A stretch of 64,000 nucleotides of DNA. It comes from Oenanthe sinensis. Lineage: Eukaryota > Streptophyta > Magnoliopsida > Apiales > Apiaceae. The DNA is taken from NCBI GenBank assembly GCA_028671895.1, contig CM053794.1, positions 42,238,501 to 42,302,500 on the forward strand, written 5' to 3'. Of the stretch, positions 13,490 through 24,840 are shown in pieces. A model generated the notes under the pieces. It did no database searches. It was not told the origin of the DNA and was given only the letters and a program-made list of their open reading frames with translations. The translations under genes and the position numbers were made by a program. Position 1 is the stretch's first letter. Every line of letters begins with the position of its first letter.

Positions 13490-16400
13490 ATGGCACTACT
13501 CTATCGAATACCTTTGAATCTCTTATCTTTAAACACCCTTCACGATAATTTCACCACAAAACCAACTTGTTATAGATTGAAATCAACTCAACCCATCAAT
13601 TATAGCTCGTATATCAGGCCAAAGATCACTTCTTTTATCCAAGATAAGCTCAGGAATGGGGTTTATGAAGGTGAAAACTTGAGTTTCTTGGGAGATAAAG
13701 CTGGAATTTTTAAGGATGAAGCTCAGAAGGGAAAAAAGAAAAGAGTGGTCGTGGTGAGATCAAATGGAGGGCCTGGATTTAATGGTGGTGGGGGTGGGTT
13801 TAAAGTTGATAACAGAATTTTGGGTAATATTGCTTTAGCTGTTGGCTTGACTTATCTCTCTACAACTGGTCAGCTTGGTTGGATTTTGGATACAATTCTC
13901 TCTGTTTCGGTAATTATATATGCATTGTTGTGTTTGCATAGAATTATGATTTAATCACCTGTTATTTCATAATTTTGTTTCTATGAATCGTGATTTTATT
14001 TTTGTTTTCTGCATTCAAGTAACCGGAAATGTAAATTATCATAGTCTGCATAACTAACTTAACTGTATTACTGCAAGACTATAGACTTGCAGTTCGGAAA
14101 CACTTTTTCAGTTCAGAACTGGATATGGTACAGAATATTATTAGTTTTAAAAGAAAGTGATATTAAGTTCCTAGAGTGCCAGTTAAAGCTATTGGCCTGA
14201 TTATAAGAAATGAGTTCCATCGTATACATTATTATATATGTTGCTGGCATGACCGCGTGAACTTACATCTGTTCACAATTGAAATATAGTTTTAGGTATA
14301 TTATCTTGGCTGCTTAACAGGCGATTTGCATTCAACATTTTTCTTTGATTTTAATATGCGCCTCCTACTTCCCAAACTATTTAAAAGTCAGACCATAATG
14401 AACTCGTCTTCTGTCATCTAATTACTCATCATTTAATCCTCATCAACCAAAACTGCAGGTTGTAGAACGTATTGCACTTGTGTGAAATGGTAACTAATGT
14501 AGTAAACTTTCACTTCATTACTTTATAAAAATATCTGTACTTGGATCTTACTGACACTTACTGCGATCAGCTTCTTGTAGTGATTATACCAATTATTGGA
14601 ATAGGAGCTTTTATCTGGTGGGCTGGAAGGGATGTAGTCCAAGACACTGTAAGATTGCTCTTCTGTTGTCTCTATGCTATGCTTGCTTCTAAAAACTCAA
14701 TTACATGAACATTTATTTGTTGCCTAGAAAAATTGACATTTGGTATCATTGCCCGAAAATAAATCTGCCATTTGGTCTGCTTATGTAGTATGGGTTTAAT
14801 TGAAAAGTTCATCTTATTAGCTGAACACTATATCTCAATGCAATGCTATATATAGATAAGTAGTCACATTTTCTTTAAAATTTTCAGTAATATCATTTAG
14901 GTTACATAATTTGATATTATTTACTATTTGTTATAAGATTAATGTAGCAGGCAATTTAGCTTAACAATCATGACTCTTTGATGTGGATCTAGGACTTGCA
15001 CACAGTGAGGGTATTAATATAATATTTAATCTTATTATAAATATAAATGACTATACAAGTCTAAAATAAAGTAACCCACTAATAAATGAGGAAAGCATGG
15101 TTCAAATACAAGCAATGATATAGACACTTCAAAATATAGGAGTATGTTCAAATTTTTGTCTTGTTCTTGTTTAAGCTCTCCTAGTTTAGTTAGAAGCATT
15201 TCCTATATCTTTTCACTTCAACTCTTCAGTTGCATAGATGCTCTTGTTGGTGAATATTAGGTCTTTTACATACTGTTACAGGTTCCCTCATAATTTTAAT
15301 GTTTGTTTAATGGAAAACAGACTAAAAATTATTGAACAAAACTAATTTTCCCTCTCTTTTAAAATAAAATAAAATTTAAACCTATATGGAAATTTCTTAA
15401 AAGACTTTGATTTGTTTGCCTTAGTTGATGGTTCTCCATCTTTTATGCAGTGCCCAAACTGTAAAAGTGAATTCCAGACTTTCAAGTAAGATCAAATGGC
15501 AAATTTGGTATGTTACACATAATTTTCTGCCGGAATTATTTAGAAGGTATGTTTTTTCTTTTGTTGCAGGTCTATGTTAGGTGACGATGCACAGCTCTGC
15601 CCCTACTGTGGTCAACCTTTCTCAGGTAGTAATCATTGCTAATTTTGAATGTTTGGATGTTCCTACTCAGTAACGGAGTGACGGCATGTTTGATATCACT
15701 TCATTATTCAGTCCTACGTGTTATAGTCTCCGGATCAGCTGCAGCACATTCACTTTAATTCTTGTAGTTTAATTTCACATTCAGTCTGAGATTCTGTGTT
15801 GAAAATTTAGAATTCATAGAAAACAGAACCCCAATATCGTCCACTTGAATCCAATCTCTAGTCCTGGCATGTTTTATTGCATTGTTTACTTTTGTTGGTG
15901 AAGGGGATAATATATTACCTTCTCACACTATAAACTTGTAATGTTAATTCTTAGAACTGCTCTCAGGTCTCAGTGGCATATGTCTTATTTTAGCAGTAAA
16001 CTTTTGTAATCTAAACTTAACCGAATTAATTTAGATCTTTTCCTTTCTCCAGTGGTTGGTAACAAGTTTGTACAGGATCCTGTTAACTTTTCAAGCCAGT
16101 CTACACCATTTGATCAAACATATGGTGACTTTTCTCCTCGTTCGAAAGAAGGTGCTTCCTAAGCTTCTTGCTTTATAGTTACCTTGCCTAAGAATTTTTT
16201 TCGTTATAATTCGAAGCAATTTATTTATTTTTTGAGGAAAAGGGAATTATTTAAATATTTATCATCATGCATATGATTGAATGAATTTAATCTGTACTTG
16301 TTCTTTTAAGTTGTGATCAAATTTTATGTAAGAGAGTGTCCAGGCTTACTTTGGACATACAACTCTCATAATGTGGTCAACTTAATGATTGCCTTGCTCT

Positions 16401-17009
16401 GGAATATGATTTCTGTGTAATTATATCCTAGTTAGTAGTTGTTGATTTTTTTTAGGTTTAAGTCATTTGTTGTGCTAAATAGAACAACAATTCTAGATTG
16501 TAACAGAAGGCATGTGTCATTTGGGCTTAAGTTGGGATTTATTTAAGGTTTGGCAGGTTGAAAGAAAACATAAATGCCCAGAAATGAATATACCTTTATG
16601 TTCTCTAAAAATCGTTTGATTTTCTTGAAAGCTATTTCTACCATTATCTGATTTTATATTATTTTGTTGTAGTCGCAGAAAGTAAAAAGGATATCCATTA
16701 ACCAAGATGCAACATTTAAGAATTGTATCCTGTGCTGTTTACAAGAAAAATAGGGAGGGGATTGTAGGAAAAAATATTTTCAAATGTGTAGTTAAAGAAG
16801 TTTATTAATCGAGACGACCAAAGTTGAGGTAAACAAGTAGAAATTGGGTTTCTTGATTTGCAAAGTATACTTGAGACATAATTTCGAGAATTTATAGAAG
16901 GAATCTGTAAATGTCAGGTTATGTTAATGTAATCTGTCCTTTATTTGTTACAGGAAAAAGTTCTAAAGCAATTGTCGATGTTGAAGCTGAAGTAGTAGAT
17001 GCAGACTGA
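13490..17009 (+). CDS. Probable chloroplast membrane protein with C-terminal zinc ribbon, 247 aa, 6 exons
   Basis: Exons: 13490-13909, 14571-14648, 15451-15485, 15570-15625, 16053-16151, 16954-17009; the joined frame is 744 nt (247 aa). The first 90 or so residues are Ser/Thr/basic rich with few acids, as in a plastid transit peptide. A Gly-rich stretch follows (SNGGPGFNGGGGGFK), then two hydrophobic segments (about 112-134 and 141-158, the second ending GAFIWWAGRD), then CPNC at 167-170 and CPYC at 188-191, which pair into a treble-clef or ribbon-type zinc site. The tail is acidic (VDVEAEVVDAD). I recall plant orthologues of this layout with no assigned function, so thylakoid or envelope placement is inference. 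Confidence 0.85.
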
Positions 17010-18480
17010 GTAACCTTCCAGCAACAACAATATGAATATGGTAAACCCCTTTGTACCTGAATGATCAGATAACCATGACAATGATTGACACCTATGCATC
17101 AGGCACTTCCTTCACCCAGGCACACTTTGTGGTCTATATATATATATTTTTATCTCACTGTGAAGTCTAAATTAGCCATCACAGTGAAATACAATACAAT
17201 GTCAGTATTATTAAACCCTTGGACCTAAATTACAAAAGGTTTTTTCCTGTGGAAAGATGATACATTATTTGAACTGCCCCTATCTGGGGGACTGTCTGAG
17301 GAATGAGCATCCATGCAACATTATTATATGATCGTTTTGAGGCATGTATATGAAGTTAATTTTTTTTTTAAACTAATCACTTATTGTGCTTTGCTCACCC
17401 CTTACAGCTTCAGTTGTTACATGCCAATTTACACTGGCTAGAGTATAAAATGTCTTAAAGTGCTACTAAATGCAGGCATTTCTCAAGTGTTGTATTCTAC
17501 AGAACACAGTACATGACTTGAGAAGATATTGTATCAATTTTGATTGTTGAAATCAACAGCAAGCAGAAGCAAGCCATCCGCTGATCAGGTTTGTAATACC
17601 AGAGACATTCAGCGAGGAACCGAACTCTGCAATGTGTCTGTCACTGTACAAAGCTGTATTGTTTAAGATATATGTGTATTGTATGTCGTAAAAAGATACA
17701 TGATTGGCTCCGACAGCATAGTAGTACAAAACCAAGATGAGTTGTATTGCATCACTTAGAGTTGCCTTTTTCTCCATTAAGAGCTCTCTTCAGGATCCTC
17801 AACCTTATAACAATGACCCAAGGAGGAAACGTATAACTTGCCCCCTAGACAAACAGAGGTGGTGTTTTTTTTGAAAGAATTGTTTTTACCTACAGTAATA
17901 TTAATAAATTATAGTTCTAAATAAGTTTGTAAAGCATTTTTTCCCTCCGTTCTTTTTAAACGAATATTTTTATTTATAAAAAAAATATTTAAAATAACAT
18001 TTCTAGCTATGTGGTCGAACTACCTTAAAGTGTGTGTTAAAAAGTCAATAAGCATATACTCGTATTTAAGAACGGAGGGACTAATAATTATACATTCATT
18101 ATATCTTGTAATCTCATCGCGGAAATGAGAAAAATTATCCTTAACAACGATATTTCTATTATATTTTGTTAATTAATTAATTCATTCAAAAACGTATAAT
18201 TTATTAATGAAAGTTATTTTTATACATTTTTTAAAACATTATTTTTATACATAATTAATTGTTCTACAACAATGTCCAAAATTCTCGGAGGTGGTTGATT
18301 TATCGATGAGGAGTCGGATTAGGTCACACTATAAAGGTATCTAATATAAATTAGATTTTAGTTAGGACTTGCGGAGAAGGCTTGAGCGCCTATAAATAAA
18401 CATACGATGGGTTGGTGAAATCGATCTGAGCAAGCATATTGATACATAAATACATTATTAATCAAACATAACCGGTATAT
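17010..18480. other. Spacer with a Stowaway-like MITE
   Basis: Begins with the 3' UTR of the zinc-ribbon gene. A minus-strand open frame at 17553-17777 has no recognisable domain and is treated as chance. The only clear structure is the MITE-like pair at 17942-18081. Confidence 0.55.
17942..18081. mobile_element. Short Stowaway-like MITE
   Basis: The left end reads CCCTCCGTTCTTTTTAAACG and the right end CGTATTTAAGAACGGAGGG, forming a good terminal inverted repeat around about 140 bp. The CCCTCCGT end is typical of plant Stowaway/Mariner-derived elements. A clean TA duplication is visible only on the right. Confidence 0.65.
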
Positions 18481-18489
18481 TCTGTTGGT

Positions 18490-18870
18490 AAAATTCATGT
18501 CTTGGGTTAATCATGAATCTTTAATGGGCAGTTACCCAAAGCCAGAAGATGCGGCAATGTATATTGTACTTTGTACACTGCGGCCTTGGACTCTTGGATC
18601 GAGCATGAATATTTAATGGCCACTTACCCTATCGCAGAAGATGCGGCTATGTTTCTTGTGCTTTGCACACTGCCTCATATGGATCTTGTTGAATGCAATT
18701 TTGTTTGCAAAACATGGTATTATAATATTATTCAAAACCCATCCTTCAATCACTATCGTCTTCACTATAATGTGGCCTGTCTAAAATGCAATCTTCAAGT
18801 GCAATCTTCAACATGGTATTATAATATTATTCCCTGCAGTGAAGCAGTGAAAGGAGATTGTGAGAATTAA
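18490..18870 (+). pseudogene. F-box-like fragment with internal duplications
   Basis: The plus frame near 18620-18760 encodes EDAAMFLVLCTLPHMDLVECN followed shortly by VCKTWYYNII, which resembles the core of a plant F-box (Leu-Pro, then Cys-Val-Cys-Lys-x-Trp). The segment at about 18508-18582 is a diverged copy of 18604-18678 (shared GAAGATGCGGC and ACTTTGTACACTGC-type words). The ATGGTATTATAATATTATTC word also occurs twice, near 18715 and 18811. There is no kelch, LRR or FBA tail. This is best read as a truncated, internally duplicated fragment, not a working gene. Confidence 0.5.
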
Positions 18871-19083
18871 ATTGGGTAAATCAATTTGAAGTCAGAAATT
18901 ACTCTCCAAATTTATTAAAGATAGTGCTGACTGTTGACTAAACACCCTGCTGCATTAATAATTATAACTGTTATAATAATTTTCTGCTGCATTAATATAA
19001 TTTTTCTGATTCAGAGGCTCATCTTACTTGCTGTTTCTAATTACAGAGTTTATAAACTGATATTCTTTTTTATTTCTTTTACA

Positions 19084-20043
19084 GGCTCATCAAATCAACA
19101 TACCACCAATTGTCGGCAATGAAACAAATAAGAGGAGGTTACTAGAAAGCTACTTGCATCAACAAAAAATGGATATTACTGAAAAGAAGAATGACCTTGA
19201 TCGCTACTTGACTGATGAACCTATCAATCCAATGACCACTTCATTCGACATTTTATTTTGGGGAAAGGATAATTCTGAAAGATATAAAATTTTATCAATG
19301 ATTGCTAGAGATGTACTTGTTATTCAGGTTTCCACGGTTGCTTCCGAGTCTGCTTTCAGTACTAGTGGGCGTATTTTGGACCCATTTAGGAGTTCTTTGA
19401 GTTCAAAAATTGTGGAGGCATTAGTGTGTACTCAAAGTTGGTTGAAAGGTCAACATGGGAGATTGAAATTAGATAACTATGTGGATGAAACAGATTCTTA
19501 CGAGTTCTTCGAAGAAGGTATCAAATATCTAATACATATCAAGTTCTTTTCAGAAAATTATCACACTTTTTTAATTCTAATGAATTATATAATTTTATTT
19601 TCTGTTTTGTAGACAATGCAGACAAGATCAAGGACATTGCCGAGAAGATCAAGATCCCAATCATTGATGTTTGATGAGTGATTCCTTGCTTGGCTGCTTG
19701 CTATGATTTAGTTAAAAGTTTAAAGACCATGTCATTGTCTTTTGTTTAATCACTTTTGGTTTGTAATATGTGTCTGGACTCTGGAGTATTTTGTATTTGT
19801 GTAGACTTTAAGTTCCAGTTCTATAATTAATTAACTATTATCTTTTGATGAAAAAAATATTTATGTTATATATTTAGTAACCCGATCACCCCAACCCAAA
19901 CCGATCCAAACCGAGTACAACAAATTGGGTTGGGTTTTAATTTTATTTTTAATGGGTTGGGTTTGAAAATTTGCAAACCGATTTAATTGGGTTGGGTTGT
20001 TAAAATCCCCCAACCCGCCCAACCCGAACCGTGTACACCCCTA
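19084..20043 (+). mobile_element. hAT transposon remnant: transposase C-terminus and right terminus
   Basis: The frame at 19154-19517, continuing after a GT/AG intron (19518-19612) into 19613-19674, encodes the hAT dimerisation region: LDRYL, then DILFWGKDNSERYKILSMIA and STVASESAFSTSGRILDPFR. This is the RICESLEEPER/BED-type C-terminus. Downstream, 19,880-20,040 is packed with AACCCAACCC/GGGTTGGG motifs and ends GTGTACACCCCTA, whose reverse complement TAGGGGTGTACAC is a standard hAT terminus. No left terminus or BED/catalytic N-terminal part is visible, so the element is truncated and non-autonomous. The relatively intact C-terminal frame suggests moderate age or partial domestication. Confidence 0.8.
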
Positions 20044-20449
20044 ATCACCACCTCCACTCTGCAGGTCTTAGCCTTGAACTAATGTACCAGGATCTCTAGC
20101 TCTCTTCTGGAATCTAAACATCGAAAGTAACTTAATTCTACAAAGAACAGCAAGACCCCAGGATCTCAATTTAATTCCCTGTATGTGGAATGTGGAAACA
20201 GAGTATTATATAACCTGTAAATTACTCTACCACTTAAAAGCCCAAATTCCTTGCATAGCTACTTTTTTAAAACATAAATTTACAATAATTTCACTGTAAT
20301 GTATAACTGTATCACTCAACAACCAGAACTCTCTGAAACTAATAACAGTACCTCAAACATGTATATTAACGTCACGGCTTACTAATAGCCTCTGGAAATA
20401 CTTTTCACAGGTCACATAAACTCCGGCTGTCACATATTGAGATCTCCTT
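20044..20449. other. Spacer and 3' UTR of the minus-strand small gene
   Basis: No gene or repeat is recognised beyond the hAT terminus. Confidence 0.55.
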
Positions 20450-21256
20450 TCACAATCGGGAACGGATAAAAACCCTTTTCCTATTAGCCTTCTGAGGAGC
20501 CACCTCGTCAGATGGCTCAGCCAGCAGCTCTTGTAAATTGTCCAATGGTTTCACACAATGATTCGATGATTGTAGTTGAGTTGCATTGTTCCTTTGTTCT
20601 TCCACTGTCTCAACCTTAGCTTGCATTTCCTCCACCATTATAGCAAGACCACGAGGCTTCTTTTTGTAATCCGGTTTTACAGGTCCTGTCTTCAACGCCT
20701 CATCCTTCACACCTTTATATACTTGATCCCAACCTGCAGACTCAAAGCCAGAAATTGTTGGAAACTACTTTGGTAGACAATATATACATTACATATTCTT
20801 TTATTGTGCCAGCCCATGGCTAGCTTCGACTATCACCCGACAGCATCTAACAATCGAAAGAATAAAATGATTATAAATAAGGTTAATTCAAGCAAAACAT
20901 TAGTTTTGGAAACAAGATACCAAAACAAGACATCGCATATGCATCAACAAAAATGAAACAAGGAGAATACTATATATGTATGTGCATCAGTGCGTGTCTA
21001 TATAGAAACACATATAAGCTCGGTATGTTCAAGGTGTCCAAGTCAATTCATGTTTGTCTGGCCATGATTATATGCGAGGTCCAATATTAATACTCACATA
21101 ATTATATCTTATGTGTGTGCGTATAGAGGGAGGGGGGGGGAGAGGGAGAGGGAGAGAGAGAGAGAGACCAGGCACGGTATTGAGAGTCTGATCGATAAAG
21201 GAGCTAACTGCGATTACTCTGCCGCCGACCCATCGGAGCTGATCCCAGATGCCCAT
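20450..21256 (-). CDS. Small uncharacterised protein, 123 aa, two exons
   Basis: Exon 1 is 21169-21256, beginning at ATG (MGIWDQLRW...), and exon 2 is 20450-20733. The donor is CTG|GTCTCT and the acceptor CTGCAG|GTTGG; the split Gly codon joins the two frames exactly, giving 123 aa. The N-terminal half has the motif pair WDQLRW and WDQVYKG. The middle is basic (KPDYKKKPRG) followed by a short helical stretch (MVEEMQAKVETVEEQ), and the end is very basic (KANRKRVFIRSRL). No signal peptide, membrane segment or known domain is seen. The intron begins inside a long CT/GA-rich tract. Frame consistency and codon quality support a real gene; function is unknown. Confidence 0.6.
21127..21168 (+). repeat. 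G-rich/GA-rich tract at the start of an intron
   Basis: A run of ten G within GGGAGGGGGGGGGG is followed by GA repeats. On the minus strand it is the pyrimidine-rich start of the intron of the 123-aa gene. Confidence 0.8.
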
Positions 21257-22572
21257 CGCCGCCTCTACGAAACTCAATGGCCTTTCTATCCTTTATTATT
21301 TTTTATTCTCAAAATAGTCATTACATTAGTCTCTAGTTGATAAAAAAAATACAGTATATAATATAAGAATAAAAAATATAATCATTTTTAAATCTGGCGC
21401 ATAATGATGATTAAGAATTTAATTTGTATTAGAGATTTTGAAATAATAGTACTTTTTTTTACAAGTGAAATAACAGTATTAGTTTATCCAAAGTTTTAAA
21501 CATTTTTTTATATGCATAATAAAATAATTCAAAGACGAGACTTTAATAAATGTGCTGAAAAGGAGTAACAATTATTCTTTTAGCATTTCCGCATGGTTAT
21601 TAAGATTTTTGATTAGTCTTGAAAATGAAATAGTTGAGAACTTTTTCTTATATTTGGTTTATTGTAAACAAGAATAATTACATAAGCATGGTTATTAAGA
21701 TTTTTAGTGCTTTGGAACAAAAAAGATTTTAACTTGGTTTATTTATTAAAAGATAAACTTTTTATAGTGTCATATGCACTTGGTCCTTTGTTTCTCTTTT
21801 GTGCCTTCAATCCCTTCATAAGAAGGCAGCCTTCTTATGCATGTTTCCGTACCTAACTTGCGGTTTATATAGGGTGGAGAAATCAGACATGTGATTATAC
21901 AAAGTTTGAAACTACAAGCATTGCTGTCATACTCATATCCAGCAGCCAAGAGTCGCAAGAAATTATTATAAGATGATGTAGAATCTTAAGATCCGCATAG
22001 AAGTCTTCAGTCATACATTAAAAATATAATCCGCAGACTTGAAACAGAACTAATAGCGTATAAAAATAGCAGTCTTAAGTCTCAACTCGTGTGCTACGAT
22101 GGAAGGGCTAAGTGTAAGGTTGATGTTGAATACCTTTCCCTGTGTTTAACTAGTTGTGCTAAGATCTTGATCTGAAGGTTTAAGACTTGCTCAATTAATT
22201 CCAGGAAAAAAATAAAGAAATAAAAACTTTGCAAGAACAGGATAGAATGGGAAATCTTTGTTCAAGTGCTATATCTGAAAGATATTTGTATTTAAAGATT
22301 AAGAAGGCACTTTAACCTTTAACAGTCTTTTGTAGATGATGCTACAGCTAAATTTTCATAAATATAAAAACACCTGAAAATGATGAAAGAGCATGATTTA
22401 CCTACTCTTTCCAGTTCCCACAAGGGACAAGATATTCTCTTTATATTACAAGAACACAAGCCTGCCAGCAGTAGTCTCACAATACAAAATTATCGCAGCG
22501 AGGCTTGTAAAGTTATGAAGAAAAATTTAAGATATATGATTTACAAGGATTTTGCACCAACTTGGTTAATTG
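21257..22572. other. Spacer holding one copy of a dispersed repeat
   Basis: Promoter region of the 123-aa gene, the repeat copy at 21772-22262, and the 3' UTR of the FAR1-related gene. No other gene is seen. Confidence 0.6.
21772..22262. repeat. Dispersed repeat, copy 1 (about 490 bp)
   Basis: Clearly similar over its whole length to 38429-38937. Shared words include ATATGCACTTGGTCCTTTG at the left, CCAGCAGCCAAGAGTCG in the middle and AATAAAGAAA near the right end. It contains a perfect hairpin CATAAGAAGGC/GCCTTCTTATG that copy 2 lacks. No coding frame, tRNA-type box or terminal inverted repeat is recognised. Confidence 0.8.
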
Positions 22573-24840
22573 TTAATTAGCAGGTTCTTTTGCAACAAGT
22601 CGAACTTTATTCAATGTCTCTTTCAAAGCTTGCCAAGCAGCTATATAATGATCTTCAGATGGTATCCCCTCCTCAACAACTTGTGTTACACGTCTATGCA
22701 AGTGATCAAACCACTGAACTGGATTATTGACATTTATATAATTTGACCCCAGATATGGTTCATAGAAGCGTTTGATATCTTTCCTCCATCGTTGCAGAAC
22801 ATACTGGCCTGGAACCTCCTGTATGTCTTTGTAACTAAGAACAGATAATGCATGTCGGCATAAAAACCCATTGAAGTTGAAGCAACTGCAGATACAGCGA
22901 ACTTCTTGTCCAATCTTATCGTACATCACTTCAAAGTTTTTTACATCCCTCATAATTCCATCAGCGTCTCTTTCTTTTACCATGTATGTGATAATTGGGC
23001 CATTGGCATTAATTTGTGTTACACTGATGCAACTAGTCATCATTTCCACTTCATCTAGAAACTTTAAGCATATTTCTTTTGTATACATGTCAGAGAGCTG
23101 CAACTCATAACTACTTTTTGTTTTCAACAAGGGGGTGAACCGTTTGGACTCGTAATCAGCAAGAGCTTCCTTTTTGAAACTTTTTTGTAGAACTGAGTCA
23201 TATATATCAAAAAATTCCTTCAAAGATGTTTGCCTATGCACATAATCATCGGAAAAAAAGCTGAAGGATTTGCCAGGCTGTGAAATCGACAGTCCAGCAA
23301 AAAAAGTATCTTTGACATAAACTGGGGCCCATCTCTCTCGTTCCTCATATAAAGTGCGCAAAAATTCAACATCTCTGATTCCAAAAGATTTAATCATATC
23401 ATCCCAAGCCATTTCAAATTCATCAACTTTCATTGAGTTGTATACTGCTCTATGCAAAGCTGTTTGAAATGTTACAGATTCCCCTACTTCTCCTGCATTT
23501 TGAAGCACACTTTGGATGATGACAGGCAAACAGAGACGATAATGAGCCCTTGGGAAAACATCAGCCGTTGCACTTTGCAAGGCCCTGCACTGGTTTGTAA
23601 TAATAGTCTGCGGAGGACGTCCCAACATACATGTCAGCCACGTTCTCAATAACCATATATATGTCTCCAGAGACTCGTCGCCAAGCAAACCACAACCAAG
23701 CAAGATAGAGTGCCCGTGGTGATTAACTCCAAGAAATGCCACAAGAGGGACCTCATATTTGTTCGACAGACATGTTGTATCAACTGCAACTACATCACCA
23801 AAGTACATGTAAGCAGCCCTTGACCTAGAATCAATCCAAAATACATTCCTTAAAAAACCTTCATCGTTGAAATCCATAACATAGAAAAAGTTGGGGTTTG
23901 TTAATTGCGCCCGGGTGAAATAACTGTAGAATACTTGTGCATCAGCATTTCCAAGCTTTAAACGCGTGACTTGACTGACTTGCTCACCTATTTCTCTTTC
24001 ATTTGAACTTCCATAACGCACTGCATCTGTTGCAGGTGTTCTATACAATTTGATTGTACAAACCTCCACATCAATGGTCTGCTCCAACTTCCTTTTCATT
24101 CCAGCATCTATCTTCTTCTGTGACTTCGAGTTTTGTGCTCTCTCAGGATCAAACAAGTGGTTGTGCTGAAGCCTAATTTCATCCACCCTCCATTTATTGC
24201 ACTCCACTAATCTTAGTCTTACCATTGCCAAACAACCGGTTCTTGTTTCTTTCCTTCTACTATTTGCTTCGTTGACAGTTTTGAAACCTTCACAGTTGCA
24301 ACAGAGCACTGCACCCCGCTTCTCCTTGCTGTTACGTTTTGTCCAAGAAGATTTAACTCTAATAGCAAAACCCAGATCCTTTGCATAACAATTATAATAA
24401 TTATAAGCATCATCATAAGATTTAAACTCCATCCCTACAATAGGGGGTGGGTAGTGCCTTCCCTGATTTCCATCATGGTGATCATTAACCATTGGTGTAT
24501 CACCATCCATGCCAACCAGATGATCATTATTTGCAATATCAATTATTTGATCGCCGTCATTCCCCTGGTCATTGCTTTCAAACTCAAACACTTGCTCACT
24601 TTCCTCAAGGTCTCTGCCGTCAAATTCAAGAGTTTGGTGATTGTCATTATCGAAGTCATTGCCTTCAATTCCAAGCACTTGTCGACTCTCATTCTCAAGT
24701 TCCTGACAATCAATCCTAAGCATTCCGCTATCATTTTCAAGGTCAACACTTCCAATCCCAAAAACTTGCTCAATGCCAACTACAGGATCACTGTCCTCGT
24801 CCCCAATTAGTTGCTCCGTGTTTCCAGAGCCTTCTTCCAT
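22573..24840 (-). CDS. FAR1-related sequence (FRS) protein, 755 aa, intronless coding region
   Basis: One uninterrupted frame. Residues 1-130 are acidic, with a loose repeat built on words like VLGIEGND/TLEFDGRD/VFEFESND. A FAR1 DNA-binding domain (about 136-235: GMEFKSYDDAYNYYNCYAK, Cys180/181/183/203, His226/228) is followed by a MULE transposase-derived domain (about 345-440; Asp354 in VAVDTT) and a SWIM zinc finger (Cys651-x-Cys653-x7-Cys661-x-His663). This is the domesticated Mutator-transposase family of nuclear transcription regulators (FHY3/FAR1/FRS), most like FRS6/FRS8 by recall. The second acidic residue expected in the ITDQ motif is Asn416 here (ITNQ). A probable 5'-UTR intron runs 24841-25236, with its acceptor directly before the ATG. 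Confidence 0.93.
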   Translation of the reverse strand: MEEGSGNTEQLIGDEDSDPVVGIEQVFGIGSVDLENDSGMLRIDCQELENESRQVLGIEGNDFDNDNHQTLEFDGRDLEESEQVFEFESNDQGNDGDQIIDIANNDHLVGMDGDTPMVNDHHDGNQGRHYPPPIVGMEFKSYDDAYNYYNCYAKDLGFAIRVKSSWTKRNSKEKRGAVLCCNCEGFKTVNEANSRRKETRTGCLAMVRLRLVECNKWRVDEIRLQHNHLFDPERAQNSKSQKKIDAGMKRKLEQTIDVEVCTIKLYRTPATDAVRYGSSNEREIGEQVSQVTRLKLGNADAQVFYSYFTRAQLTNPNFFYVMDFNDEGFLRNVFWIDSRSRAAYMYFGDVVAVDTTCLSNKYEVPLVAFLGVNHHGHSILLGCGLLGDESLETYIWLLRTWLTCMLGRPPQTIITNQCRALQSATADVFPRAHYRLCLPVIIQSVLQNAGEVGESVTFQTALHRAVYNSMKVDEFEMAWDDMIKSFGIRDVEFLRTLYEERERWAPVYVKDTFFAGLSISQPGKSFSFFSDDYVHRQTSLKEFFDIYDSVLQKSFKKEALADYESKRFTPLLKTKSSYELQLSDMYTKEICLKFLDEVEMMTSCISVTQINANGPIITYMVKERDADGIMRDVKNFEVMYDKIGQEVRCICSCFNFNGFLCRHALSVLSYKDIQEVPGQYVLQRWRKDIKRFYEPYLGSNYINVNNPVQWFDHLHRRVTQVVEEGIPSEDHYIAAWQALKETLNKVRLVAKEPAN

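Noticed and set aside
17553..17777. 74-codon minus-strand frame after the zinc-ribbon gene
   Set aside because: No domain and no supporting exons; likely chance in the 3' flank.
24219..24810. Several open frames on both strands overlapping the FRS gene
   Set aside because: Shadows caused by the repetitive acidic coding region of the FRS gene.
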